Below are positions 42,244 to 49,384 of a stretch of 50,401 bases of DNA, in pieces. Each line of letters starts with the position of its first letter. Position 1 is the stretch's first letter. The notes under the pieces were generated by a model. That model was not told the origin of the DNA. It did no database searches and saw nothing but the letters and a program-made list of their open reading frames with translations. This DNA is from an uncultured Clostridia bacterium (lineage in GTDB: Bacteria; Bacillota; Clostridia; Christensenellales; Borkfalkiaceae), in the NCBI GenBank assembly GCA_947625605.1, contig CANQOY010000008.1, forward strand, positions 1 through 50,401. The letters are read 5' to 3'. The translations under genes and the position numbers were made by a program.

Positions 42244-42337
42244 TGTATTTCCTCTATCTGGCGCTGTGGGATTTTGAGCCGCGGGGCTCATCAACGCCAA
42301 TGTTTCCGGTTTTTGCGAATCAATTAGGAATTTTTTT

Positions 42338-42410
42338 AGTTTGTTATGGAAATAACAAACTGCCCCCGGGGGCAGTTTGTTATGGAAATAACAAACTGCC
42401 CCCGGGGGCA
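42338..42410. repeat. Two tandem 36-bp hairpin-pair units in the leader of the Hint-domain gene
   Basis: Each unit is AGTTTGTTAT-GGAA-ATAACAAACT followed by TGCCCCCGGGGGCA. The two copies (42338-42374 and 42374-42410) are identical. A single variant copy lies in the aguA leader at 28959-28996. Because 36 is a multiple of 3 the unit reads through as codons, but this stretch is upstream of the true start. Confidence 0.85.
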
Positions 42411-42440
42411 AAATTTCCCGCATGATCGGATTTTATCTAT

Positions 42441-42469
42441 ATTCTAACATACTTTATTGGAAAATACAA
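42441..42469 (-). promoter_or_regulatory. Promoter of the Hint-domain lipoprotein gene
   Basis: TTGTAT and TAGAAT are 17 bp apart, with TGT before the -10 (extended -10). The predicted start near 42434 gives a leader of about 190 nt containing the tandem hairpins. Similarity to the aguA promoter region extends on both sides of the core elements. Confidence 0.6.
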
Positions 42470-42518
42470 ATCTTTTTGAGGAAATTTCTAAATTTTTTGT
42501 GTAAGAAATCAGGAAATA

Positions 42519-42544
42519 CGCCTCCGTCGTTTGCGGCGGAGGCG
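42519..42544 (-). terminator. Terminator after malQ
   Basis: An 8-bp stem (CGCCTCCG 42519-42526 with CGGAGGCG 42537-42544) lies 8 nt after the malQ stop. The minus-strand tail TATTTCCTGATTT is only moderately T-rich. Confidence 0.5.
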
Positions 42545-42552
42545 CGGAATTT

Positions 42553-44028
42553 CTATTCGAGCCGTCCGCTCCGTTCGGCGAGGGCGCGGAGCTTCGCCTG
42601 CAAGGATGCGGAAAAGTCGCGCGAGACAAAGCGGTACGTCCAATTTTCGGGGGAGACGGTAGACGGCTTGTTGATCCGTCCCTCCTTTGCCACGGGGAGC
42701 GCGTCCTGCAACGGAAAGATGACGGTCTCCGCTCTGCTTGCGTACAAGAGGCGCAGCATGGTATTGCAGATCGCCCGGTCCGAGCGCGTGTCGCAGCGCA
42801 CGCCTGCACGCTTCGCTTCCTCCCGCAAGGAGCGCTCCATGACGGTGCGCTCTCGGCCATGGGTGGCACTGACGCGTTCAAGGAGCGTCTCGTTGTCGTG
42901 CGTTCCCGTGTAGGCGACGATGTGCGTCTCATAGTTGCTCGGCTTGTGTTCGTTGTAGGGATCTTCGTTGAATGCGTGCTGTAAGATCTTCATGCCGGGA
43001 TACCCCGTCTCGCGGATCGCGGCGCGCACTTCATCCGTAACGATGCCGAGATCTTCCGCAACGATCTGCGCGGACTCGAAGCCCTTGAAGAGCGCTGCGC
43101 CGGGGCCGCTCCGCATGACGCCCTCGGTCGCGTCCCGCGCACCGTCCGGAATGCAGTAACAGCGCACAAAGCCGATGAAGTGATCGATCCTGAGGATGTC
43201 GTACAGCTCAAAGGCCCGCGCAATGCGCCTGTGCCACCAGCTGTATCCGTCCCGCTTCATCCGTTCCCAATCGTAGAGCGGGTTGCCCCAGAGCTGCCCC
43301 GTGGCGGAGAAGTCGTCGGGCGGGACGCCCGCCTGCCCCCGCGGAAGAAAGAGCTCTTTGCCGTACTTCCACATCTCCACACTGTCGCGGGCGACATAGA
43401 TGGGCATATCCCCCATGATCTCCACGCCGCGGGCGTTGGCATACGCTTTGAGCGCCCTCCACTGCGCGAAAAAGAGGTACTGCGTGAACTGCCAGAATTC
43501 CACCTCGTCGCGATGCTCCCGAGCGAATTGCTCGGCACCATGTCCGTAAGAGGACAGCGATTTCCACGCTTCATGGGGTGCGCCGCAGAAGTGCTGCTTG
43601 ATGGCCATGAACAGCGCAAAGTCGCGGAAGCGCCCCTCTTCGAGAAAGGCCCGCCATTCGGGCGCGGTGCGGTCGAAGCGGGAAAACGCCAAATGGAGCA
43701 CGGGGATCCGCCGCTCATAGAGCTTGCCGTAGTCCACGCGGCGCTTATCGCTCCCCCAGTCCGACGCGGCATACTCGCTGCGCCGCAAGAGCCCCTGCTC
43801 CGCGAGCAGATCGAGATCGATAAAATAATAGTTCAGCGCGTCCGCCGCGCAGGAGGAATACGGGCTGTCCCCGTAAGAGGTGGGCTGCAACGGAAGGACC
43901 TGCCAGATCCTGCACCCTGCACCCTGCAAAAAGTCCACAAAGCGGTACGCCTCCCTCCCCAGCGTGCCGATCCCATAGCGGGAGGGCAGCGAGGAGACGG
44001 GCATCAGCACCCCTGCTCTTCTGTTCAT
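42553..44028 (-). CDS. malQ: 4-alpha-glucanotransferase (amylomaltase, GH77)
   Basis: The enzyme transfers alpha-1,4-glucan segments and works in maltodextrin or glycogen metabolism. The 491-residue protein starts MNRRAGVLMPVSSLPSRYGI and contains the GH77 motifs RIDHFIGF with the nucleophile Asp near residue 281, AEDLG with the acid/base Glu near 325, and GTHDNET with the third carboxylate. It is a single-gene unit with its own promoter. No maltose transporter or phosphorylase gene is nearby. Confidence 0.95.
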   Translation of the reverse strand: MNRRAGVLMPVSSLPSRYGIGTLGREAYRFVDFLQGAGCRIWQVLPLQPTSYGDSPYSSCAADALNYYFIDLDLLAEQGLLRRSEYAASDWGSDKRRVDYGKLYERRIPVLHLAFSRFDRTAPEWRAFLEEGRFRDFALFMAIKQHFCGAPHEAWKSLSSYGHGAEQFAREHRDEVEFWQFTQYLFFAQWRALKAYANARGVEIMGDMPIYVARDSVEMWKYGKELFLPRGQAGVPPDDFSATGQLWGNPLYDWERMKRDGYSWWHRRIARAFELYDILRIDHFIGFVRCYCIPDGARDATEGVMRSGPGAALFKGFESAQIVAEDLGIVTDEVRAAIRETGYPGMKILQHAFNEDPYNEHKPSNYETHIVAYTGTHDNETLLERVSATHGRERTVMERSLREEAKRAGVRCDTRSDRAICNTMLRLLYASRAETVIFPLQDALPVAKEGRINKPSTVSPENWTYRFVSRDFSASLQAKLRALAERSGRLE

Positions 44029-44055
44029 ACTTCATCTCCGAACGTAACTGAATGT

Positions 44056-44084
44056 ATTTTACCACATGTTGCGGAAAAACGCAA
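44056..44084 (-). promoter_or_regulatory. Promoter of malQ
   Basis: TTGCGT and TAAAAT are 17 bp apart on the minus strand, immediately downstream of the ribU stop. The predicted start near 44049 leaves a 21-nt leader that includes the GGAGATGAAG ribosome-binding site. Confidence 0.55.
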
Positions 44085-44088
44085 TCGG

Positions 44089-44715
44089 TTATGTATCCGA
44101 TCCGTTGGGTTTTGCATGTTTTCGGCGGGCGGCGATCTTCTCCGCCGTCTTGCGGATGACCTTTGAGAGCGGCTTGTAGATGAGAAAGACGATGACGCTC
44201 ACCGCGGCGCCCTTGATGAGGTTGAAATAGATGACAAAGGGCCAGAGGGTCTGAAAGAGCGCGGCGCCGTCGAAGCCGAACAGCGCGCCGTAGACGGGGA
44301 AGTTGATGTAGCGGTTGACGACGACGCCCACGCCGACCTGCATGATGCAGGCAAAGAAAAGGTAGAGTGCGACCCACCATCTGCCCTTCTTGAAGCGGTA
44401 GACGACGGAGGGGATGACGATGTACGCCGAGGACATGAGGAAGTTCGCGAGCTCTCCCACGCCGCCCGTGGAGGACTTGGTAAGGCACAGAAGTTCCTTC
44501 GCGAGGATGGACACCACCGCCTCGACCGGCCCGAAGATGAAGCCCTCGATCATGAAGAACACGTTCGCGAAATCGAGCTTCAAGAACGACGCGGCGGGAA
44601 AAATGGGAAATTCGAGGAAGGTGACGGCGAACGCAAGCGCCGTAAAGAGCGCCATGTAGGCGATATTGACGGGCGCAAAGTGCGCGCGTAAAATAGATCT
44701 CGTTTTTTCTTTCAT
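44089..44715 (-). CDS. ribU: ECF transporter S component, riboflavin type (RibU)
   Basis: S components bind vitamins in the membrane and are energised by a shared EcfA/T module encoded elsewhere. The 208-residue protein has about six membrane helices and the segment FPAASFLKLDFANVF (residues 39-53), close to the RibU pattern. The FMN riboswitch immediately upstream makes riboflavin the likely substrate. I chose the ATG at 44715, after GGGAGGAAA. A basic cytoplasmic tail ends the protein. Confidence 0.88.
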   Translation of the reverse strand: MKEKTRSILRAHFAPVNIAYMALFTALAFAVTFLEFPIFPAASFLKLDFANVFFMIEGFIFGPVEAVVSILAKELLCLTKSSTGGVGELANFLMSSAYIVIPSVVYRFKKGRWWVALYLFFACIMQVGVGVVVNRYINFPVYGALFGFDGAALFQTLWPFVIYFNLIKGAAVSVIVFLIYKPLSKVIRKTAEKIAARRKHAKPNGSDT

Positions 44716-44770
44716 GGGCTTTCCTCCCGCGTTCCTCCGTGCGCCCCGCGGGCGAAGAGCGGAGGAGCGC

Positions 44771-44800
44771 AAAAAATAAACGCGCTCCAAATGGGGCGCG
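44771..44800 (-). terminator. Riboswitch-controlled terminator upstream of ribU
   Basis: On the minus strand an 8-bp GC-rich stem with one C-A mismatch (arms 44793-44800 and 44781-44788, loop 44789-44792) runs into TTTATTTTTT (44780-44771). It lies just after the FMN aptamer and before the ribU ribosome-binding site, so FMN binding would favour premature termination. Confidence 0.8.
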
Positions 44801-44807
44801 AAAAAAG

Positions 44808-44919
44808 CTCTTTTCTCATCCGGACTATAACCGTCGGTACGGGAATCGCACCCGTTCGGGCCCATCGGGCTTCGCAGACTATACTGCCGGTGGAGACTTT
44901 CACTCCGCCCCAAAGAAGA
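44808..44919 (-). ncRNA. FMN riboswitch (RFN element)
   Basis: The minus-strand RNA contains the conserved RFN blocks in order: GGGGCGGAGUGAAAGUC, CCACCGGCAGUAUAGUC, UGCGAAGCCC, GAUUCCCGUACCGACGG, UUAUAGUCCGGAUGAGA. These match the aptamer core that binds flavin mononucleotide. It precedes ribU and a terminator, so riboflavin uptake is turned off when FMN is plentiful. Confidence 0.95.
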
Positions 44920-44931
44920 TCGACTGCATCA

Positions 44932-44960
44932 ATTATAGCGCGGCGCCGCGCGAAATGCAA
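44932..44960 (-). promoter_or_regulatory. Promoter of the FMN riboswitch-ribU unit
   Basis: TTGCAT and TATAAT are 17 bp apart on the minus strand. The predicted start near 44925 lies right at the 5' edge of the FMN aptamer, which supports both calls. Confidence 0.75.
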
Positions 44961-45021
44961 GCGTTTTGAGGAGAAAATTTTTTCCCGGCCCGATACGGCG
45001 GCGGAACGAGCTCGGAAAACA

Positions 45022-45086
45022 TTATTTCGAAGATTATCGAAATAAAGCGAAAAAGAAAGGATTTACCGAAAAAATCCGATAAATCC
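45022..45086 (-). terminator. Terminator region after the hisS-trx operon
   Basis: A 9-bp stem (45078-45086 with 45059-45067) is followed on the minus strand by TTTCTTTTTCGC. A second 9-bp inverted repeat (TTATTTCGA 45022-45030 with TCGAAATAA 45037-45045) follows it. Together they lie 34-98 nt downstream of the trx stop and resemble a double terminator. Confidence 0.6.
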
Positions 45087-45119
45087 GACAAAAATCGCTG
45101 TTTTTTATGGCAATGCCGC

Positions 45120-45434
45120 TTACAGGTTCTGTTCGAGAAATTCGCGCATCATGGCCTCTGGGACATACCCGAGATTGTGCGTCTTGACCCGCCCCTCCGC
45201 AAAGATATACACGTCGGGGATGGAAAAGACGCCGAGCGACGCCGCCAGGTCGCCGTTCTCGTCAACGTTGACCTTTACAAATTCCGCCCTGTCTCCGAAT
45301 TCCTCGGAGAGCTTTTCCATCACGGGGCCGAGCATGCGGCACGGGCCGCACCAACTCGCCCAAAAGTCGCACACGACGAGTCCCCCTTTCTCCACAAGTT
45401 CATCGAGCTCCTTGCCCGTCATTTCCTTGATCAT
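45120..45434 (-). CDS. trxA: Thioredoxin
   Basis: The 104-residue protein has the redox motif WASWCGPCRM (Cys pair near residues 29-32), the cis-Pro segment FSIPDVYIF and the thioredoxin fold length. Asp after the cis-Pro replaces the usual Thr. It overlaps hisS by 4 nt (ATGA) and ends that two-gene operon. Its reductase is not in view. Confidence 0.92.
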   Translation of the reverse strand: MIKEMTGKELDELVEKGGLVVCDFWASWCGPCRMLGPVMEKLSEEFGDRAEFVKVNVDENGDLAASLGVFSIPDVYIFAEGRVKTHNLGYVPEAMMREFLEQNL

Positions 45435-46705
45435 TTTTCCTCCCTCCTGCCGAGACGTCCCTTGATATATTGCGCAAGCGCTTCGAATTTTACGCGTTCC
45501 GAGCTCGATCCGCTCATATCGCGCACCTCGGCCGCGCCCTCTTCAAGCTCGCTTTCGCCGATGACGGCGACGAACGCCGCCCCGAGCTTATCCGCATACT
45601 TGAACTGCGCTTTCAGGGAGCGGTCCATGAGGTCGCACTCCGCGATGAGGCCCTCTCCGCGCAGCTGTTCGGCAAGGAGGAGCGCACGCCCGCGCGAGGC
45701 CGCGTCGAGCCCCGCGAGGTAGACATCGGAGGTCCGCTCCGCAAGCGGAACGCCCTTTGCGTCCATCACGAGAATGAGCCGTTCGAGGCCCGCCGCAAAC
45801 CCCACGGCAGGGGTGGGCTTCGCGTCCATCTGTTCGAGGAGGGTATCGTATCTGCCGCCGCCGAGCACGGTGGATTGCGCGCCGATGAGGTCGGTGGTGA
45901 ACTCGAACACGGTGCGGCTGTAATAGTCGAGCCCGCGCACGATGCGCGGATCCACGGTGTAGGCGACGCCCGCACCGTCGAGGATCCCTTTGAGCGTCTC
46001 AAAGTGCGCGCGGCAGTCGTCGCAGAGGTAGTCGAGCATGCGCGGCGCCCCCTCGGTGAACCGCTTACAGCCCTCGTTTTTGCAGTCGAGAATGCGGAGC
46101 GGATTCTTCTCATAGCGGGTACGGCAGTCCTCGCACATCTCGGAGAGGTGGGGTTTGAAGTACGCGCGGAGCGCCTCCCCGTAGCGGGCGCGGCACGTCT
46201 TGCAGCCGATGGAGTTGAGGCGCAGTTCCACGCGGTCGCCGATCTGCAACTCGTTCAAAAAGCGGGAGGCGAGGAGGATGGCCTCGGCGTCCGCCGCGGG
46301 CGAGGCCGCCCCGTAGAGTTCGGCCCCGAATTGGTGGAACTCGCGCAGTCTCCCCGCCTGCGGCCGTTCATAGCGGAAGGCCGAGATGAGGTAATACGCC
46401 TTGAAGGGAAGCGCGCCGCCTTGAAGGCCGTTTTCCACAAAGGCCCGCGCGACCCCGGCCGTCCCCTCGGGACGGAGCGTGACGGAGCGGCCGCCCTTAT
46501 CGAGGAAGGTGTACATCTCCTTCGTCACGATATCCGAGGCGTCGCCCACGCCGCGTGCAAAGAGTTCGGTGTGCTCGAAGGTGGGCGTGCGGATCTCCTT
46601 GAAGCCGTAGAGCTCGGCCGTCTCGCGGGCGGCATTTTCCACGGTATGCCAAAGGCATGCCTCCGAAGGAAGCATGTCTTTCGTACCCTTGGGGATCTGG
46701 ATCAT
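45431..46705 (-). CDS. hisS: Histidyl-tRNA synthetase
   Basis: This class II synthetase charges tRNA-His. The 424-residue protein starts MIQIPKGTKDMLPSEACLWH and shows motif 2 (FRYERPQAGRLREFHQFG), the histidine-binding RGLDYYSRTVFEF, GGGRYDTLL and a C-terminal anticodon-binding domain. A small hairpin (arms 46738-46744 and 46720-46726) lies in its leader before the GGAGAA site; no T-box is seen. It is coupled to the thioredoxin gene. Confidence 0.96.
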   Translation of the reverse strand: MIQIPKGTKDMLPSEACLWHTVENAARETAELYGFKEIRTPTFEHTELFARGVGDASDIVTKEMYTFLDKGGRSVTLRPEGTAGVARAFVENGLQGGALPFKAYYLISAFRYERPQAGRLREFHQFGAELYGAASPAADAEAILLASRFLNELQIGDRVELRLNSIGCKTCRARYGEALRAYFKPHLSEMCEDCRTRYEKNPLRILDCKNEGCKRFTEGAPRMLDYLCDDCRAHFETLKGILDGAGVAYTVDPRIVRGLDYYSRTVFEFTTDLIGAQSTVLGGGRYDTLLEQMDAKPTPAVGFAAGLERLILVMDAKGVPLAERTSDVYLAGLDAASRGRALLLAEQLRGEGLIAECDLMDRSLKAQFKYADKLGAAFVAVIGESELEEGAAEVRDMSGSSSERVKFEALAQYIKGRLGRREEK

Positions 46706-46837
46706 AACATTCTCCTTTGCCGCCGACGATGCGATCCTCGGCGGGGAAATTTCTTCTTTGATATGGTTTGGACACCCTCACCCTCGGACATGGGTGGGTC
46801 GTTTTACGTCTCGCTTTCGCACTGCGCTTTTGAAACA

Positions 46838-46912
46838 ATTGCGCGAGCAAAACCACGCTTTTGCGCTGCGCGCCTCAATTTGCGCATTCATGCGCTTCTT
46901 GTCTTTGAGAAC
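46838..46912. repeat. 75-bp direct repeat, copy 1
   Basis: This sequence is identical to 47089-47163, with 176 bp between the copies. Its right end (CTTCTTGTCTTTGAGA) is also present in the 5.2-5.7 kb repeats. On the minus strand it reads as part of a short open frame, but no gene is recognised. The gap 46706-46837 beyond it holds only a degenerate fragment (CGGACATGGGTGGG) of the same family. Confidence 0.85.
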
Positions 46913-46962
46913 AGAACAGTCCAGCGGGCGATACATTTGAGAGATGAAAATTCTTTACCCCT

Positions 46963-46996
46963 CGCCCGATTTCTTGGGTCAACAAGAAATCGGGCG
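46963..46996. repeat. 14-bp-stem hairpin of the intergenic repeat family
   Basis: CGCCCGATTTCTTG (46963-46976) pairs perfectly with CAAGAAATCGGGCG (46983-46996) around a 6-base loop. The arms match the hairpin arms of the secY-adk repeats. There is no T run on either side, so a terminator is unlikely. Confidence 0.8.
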
Positions 46997-47009
46997 AAAA
47001 ACTTCTCGT

Positions 47010-47058
47010 GGACTTCGTATCAGGGGATCCTCTCGGGGCGTTGCCCCTCGGGATGACA
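47010..47058. repeat. Half copy of the REP/MITE-like element
   Basis: This matches the right half of the element at 36851-36950, including GGACTTCGTAT, the CTCGGGGC-GCCCCTCG hairpin and the ATGACA end. It lies between the two copies of the other repeat family, as if inserted there and then truncated. Confidence 0.65.
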
Positions 47059-47088
47059 AGGTAGTACCCCTTAATTTGCATTCCCCTC

Positions 47089-47163
47089 ATTGCGCGAGCA
47101 AAACCACGCTTTTGCGCTGCGCGCCTCAATTTGCGCATTCATGCGCTTCTTGTCTTTGAGAAC
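47089..47163. repeat. 75-bp direct repeat, copy 2
   Basis: This is identical to 46838-46912. It is followed by a second, less perfect hairpin of the same family at 47212-47245, which ends 8 nt before the hslU stop. The whole 46838-47245 block therefore consists of two copies of one composite unit. Confidence 0.85.
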
Positions 47164-47211
47164 GGCACCGCTTGCAGGCGATACGGTTGAGAGATGAAAA
47201 TTTTTACCCCT

Positions 47212-47245
47212 CGCACGATTTGTTGTGTCAACAAGAAATCGGGCG
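47212..47245. repeat. Second hairpin of the intergenic repeat family at this locus
   Basis: The arms CGATTTGTTG and CAAGAAATCG with flanking bases form an imperfect stem. It ends 8 nt from the hslU stop codon, the same position that the last 5-kb copy has relative to the secY stop. Confidence 0.65.
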
Positions 47246-47253
47246 AAACCCCC

Positions 47254-48561
47254 TCACAGCACGTATTTCTTCAAATCGCGGTCGCGCGTCATGCTCCTGA
47301 GGTGCTCCTCAACATAGGCGCGGTTGATCTCGACCTGCGTCATGGGATAGTCGCCGCCCGCATTGTACGAGATGTCTTCGAGGAGGTACTCCATCACGGT
47401 GTGCAGTCTGCGCGCGCCGATGTCCTCGCTGGTGAGGTTGATCTCTTCCGAGATCTCTGCGATGGCCTCGATGGCGTCCGGCGTGAATCTGAGGTCGATA
47501 TTGTCCACCGCGAGGAGCACTGCGTACTGTTGGGTGAGGGAGTGCTCCGTGTTCGTGAGGATGTTGACGAAGTCCTCCTTAGTGAGGGATTTGAGCTCCA
47601 CAGAGACGGGGAACCGCCCTTGAAGCTCGGGGATGAGATCCTCCACCCGCGCCACATGGAAGGCGCCCGCGGCGATGAAAAGCATATAGTCCGTCTTGAC
47701 GGGGCCGTATTTTGTCATGACCGTGCTGCCCTCGACGATGGGGAGGATGTCCCTCTGCACGCCTTCGCGCGAGACGTCCGCCCCCGAGGTGTTGTTCTTC
47801 CCGGCGATCTTGTCGATCTCGTCAATGAAGATGATCCCGTCGTTTTCCGCCCTGCGCAGGGCCTCGTCTTTGACGGCGTCGTCGTCGATGAGTTTCTCCG
47901 CCTCCTCGGCGATGAAGAGCTTCATGGCCTCCTTGACGGTGAATTTGCGCTTCTTTTTCCGCGGAGGAAGCATTTCGCCGAAAATGGAGCCGAGGTTGAT
48001 GGCGGCGCCACCGGGCACGAGTTCCATGGACTTGGGATCGTCCCGCACCTCCGCCTCGATGGCGAGATTGTCGAACGCGCCCTGCCGCAGCGATTGCAGC
48101 AGGTTGTCCTCGAAGATCTTCCGGTCCAGCTCGCCGCGCTCCCCTTTCTTGACCTCGGCAAGGATCTTGACCATGCGCAGCTCGGCTGCCTCGGTCGCCT
48201 TGACGGAGACCTCCGCCGTCTTTTCGTCCTTGACGAGACGGATCGCGCACTCCACAAGGTCGCGCACCATGCCCTCGACGTCCTTGCCGACATAGCCGAC
48301 CTCAGTGTACTTCGTCGCCTCCACCTTGATGAAGGGAGCCTTGACGAGCTTGGCCAGCCTGCGGGCGATCTCCGTCTTGCCCACCCCCGTGGGGCCCTTC
48401 ATGATGATATTCTTGGGCGTGATCTCCTCGCGCAGTTCCGCGGAGAGCTGCGCCCTCCTGTAACGGTTGCGGAGCGCGATGGCAACGGCCTTTTTCGCCT
48501 CGTCCTGCCCGATGATATGCCTATTGAGTTCGTTTACGATTTGTTTGGGTGATAAGTCCAT
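47254..48561 (-). CDS. hslU: ATP-dependent protease ATPase subunit HslU
   Basis: HslU unfolds substrates and feeds them to the HslV peptidase. The 435-residue AAA+ protein has the Walker A GPTGVGKTEIARRLA, Walker B GIIFIDEIDKIAG, a central I domain, and the C-terminal tail DLKKYVL that docks into HslV. I chose the ATG giving MDLSPKQIVNEL, which follows GGAGGAG. It lies downstream of hslV in the usual hslV-hslU order. Confidence 0.95.
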   Translation of the reverse strand: MDLSPKQIVNELNRHIIGQDEAKKAVAIALRNRYRRAQLSAELREEITPKNIIMKGPTGVGKTEIARRLAKLVKAPFIKVEATKYTEVGYVGKDVEGMVRDLVECAIRLVKDEKTAEVSVKATEAAELRMVKILAEVKKGERGELDRKIFEDNLLQSLRQGAFDNLAIEAEVRDDPKSMELVPGGAAINLGSIFGEMLPPRKKKRKFTVKEAMKLFIAEEAEKLIDDDAVKDEALRRAENDGIIFIDEIDKIAGKNNTSGADVSREGVQRDILPIVEGSTVMTKYGPVKTDYMLFIAAGAFHVARVEDLIPELQGRFPVSVELKSLTKEDFVNILTNTEHSLTQQYAVLLAVDNIDLRFTPDAIEAIAEISEEINLTSEDIGARRLHTVMEYLLEDISYNAGGDYPMTQVEINRAYVEEHLRSMTRDRDLKKYVL

Positions 48562-48646
48562 AGCTCCTCCTTCCACTCTTTTCGAGTGCCCAGATGCGTG
48601 CGGGAAGCGGGCTAACGCGCGTTCCCCGCAGAATGCGTTACCGCGC

Positions 48647-49180
48647 TCAGACCACTTCGCAGATGATATGATCGTTGGTGTACACGCAGATCTCCGAAGC
48701 GATTTTGAGGGACTTCCTCGCGATCTCCTCGGCGCCGTAATCCGTGTTCTGCGCGAGCGCGCGGGCCGCGGCCAAGGCGTAGTTCCCGCCGCTCCCGATG
48801 GCGCAGATGCCCTCGTCCGGCTCGATGACCTCCCCCGTGCCCGAAAGGATGAGGAGGGTGTCCTTATCCGCCGTGATCATCATGGCATCGAGCTTCCTGC
48901 CGATCTTGTCCGAGCGCCACAGGTCGGCAAGTTCCACCGCCGAGCGCATCAGGTTGCCCGCAAACTTGTTGAGCATGGCCTCGAAGCGCTCCGAGAGCGA
49001 AAACGCGTCCGTCACCGAGCCCGCAAAGCCGAGAATGACCTTGCCGCCGTAGATCCGCCGCACCTTGACGGCCGTATTTTTGAACACGACGCTCTCGCCC
49101 ATGGTGACCTGTCCGTCCCCCGCGATGGCCGTGACCCCGCCGCGCTTGACCGCGCAGATCGTCGTTCCGCGAAATTCCAT
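48647..49180 (-). CDS. hslV: ATP-dependent protease peptidase subunit HslV
   Basis: HslV is the proteasome-like N-terminal-nucleophile peptidase. The 177-residue protein starts [15 protein letters not shown], so the catalytic Thr would be exposed by removing five residues, as in Bacillus Cod[18 protein letters not shown] and [16 protein letters not shown]-type segments are present (read here as [17 protein letters not shown]). It is about 85 bp upstream of hslU and 77 bp after the trmFO-like tail. Confidence 0.95.
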   Translation of the reverse strand: MEFRGTTICAVKRGGVTAIAGDGQVTMGESVVFKNTAVKVRRIYGGKVILGFAGSVTDAFSLSERFEAMLNKFAGNLMRSAVELADLWRSDKIGRKLDAMMITADKDTLLILSGTGEVIEPDEGICAIGSGGNYALAAARALAQNTDYGAEEIARKSLKIASEICVYTNDHIICEVV

Positions 49181-49257
49181 AGTTGATCTCCTTATGTTCA
49201 GAGCCGCCGCCCCTCTCCCGCTGCGGGAAGACGCGGGCGCGCACTTCTTCTATTTAT

Positions 49258-49384
49258 TTACCCAAGCGCAAGCGTTTTGAAACGCTCGATCTCCGAAAGC
49301 GCGCGTTCGGCGAGGAGTTTCTTGCGCTCCGCCTTGTCGCGCACGTTCTCGAAGCCGCCCGCGAGGCTGGCATTGATATCCCCA
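49258..49384 (-). pseudogene. trmFO: 3' fragment of a probable trmFO (tRNA m5U54 methyltransferase) gene
   Basis: About 42 codons ending at TAA 49258-49260 read FENVRDKAERKKLLAERALS and then EIERFKTLALG. This resembles the C-terminus of TrmFO, where a RxKxxRxxxxxxRAL pattern follows the last motif. A trmFO gene upstream of hslV is common in Bacillota. The similarity stops near 49350-49385, where an oppositely oriented hydrogenase gene begins. The rest of the gene is absent, so the piece is either a truncation or the edge of a chimeric join. The family call is moderate. Confidence 0.5.

Noticed and set aside
42244-42423. Upstream extension of the Hint-domain gene that would encode repeated PPGAVCYFHNK peptides
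   Set aside because: The repeated peptide comes from the 36-bp leader hairpins being a multiple of three. The signal peptide starts at 42243 with a good ribosome-binding site, and the promoter places this stretch in the untranslated leader.
46706-46760. A T-box leader upstream of hisS
   Set aside because: Only a small hairpin is present; the long conserved T-box sequence and specifier stem are absent.
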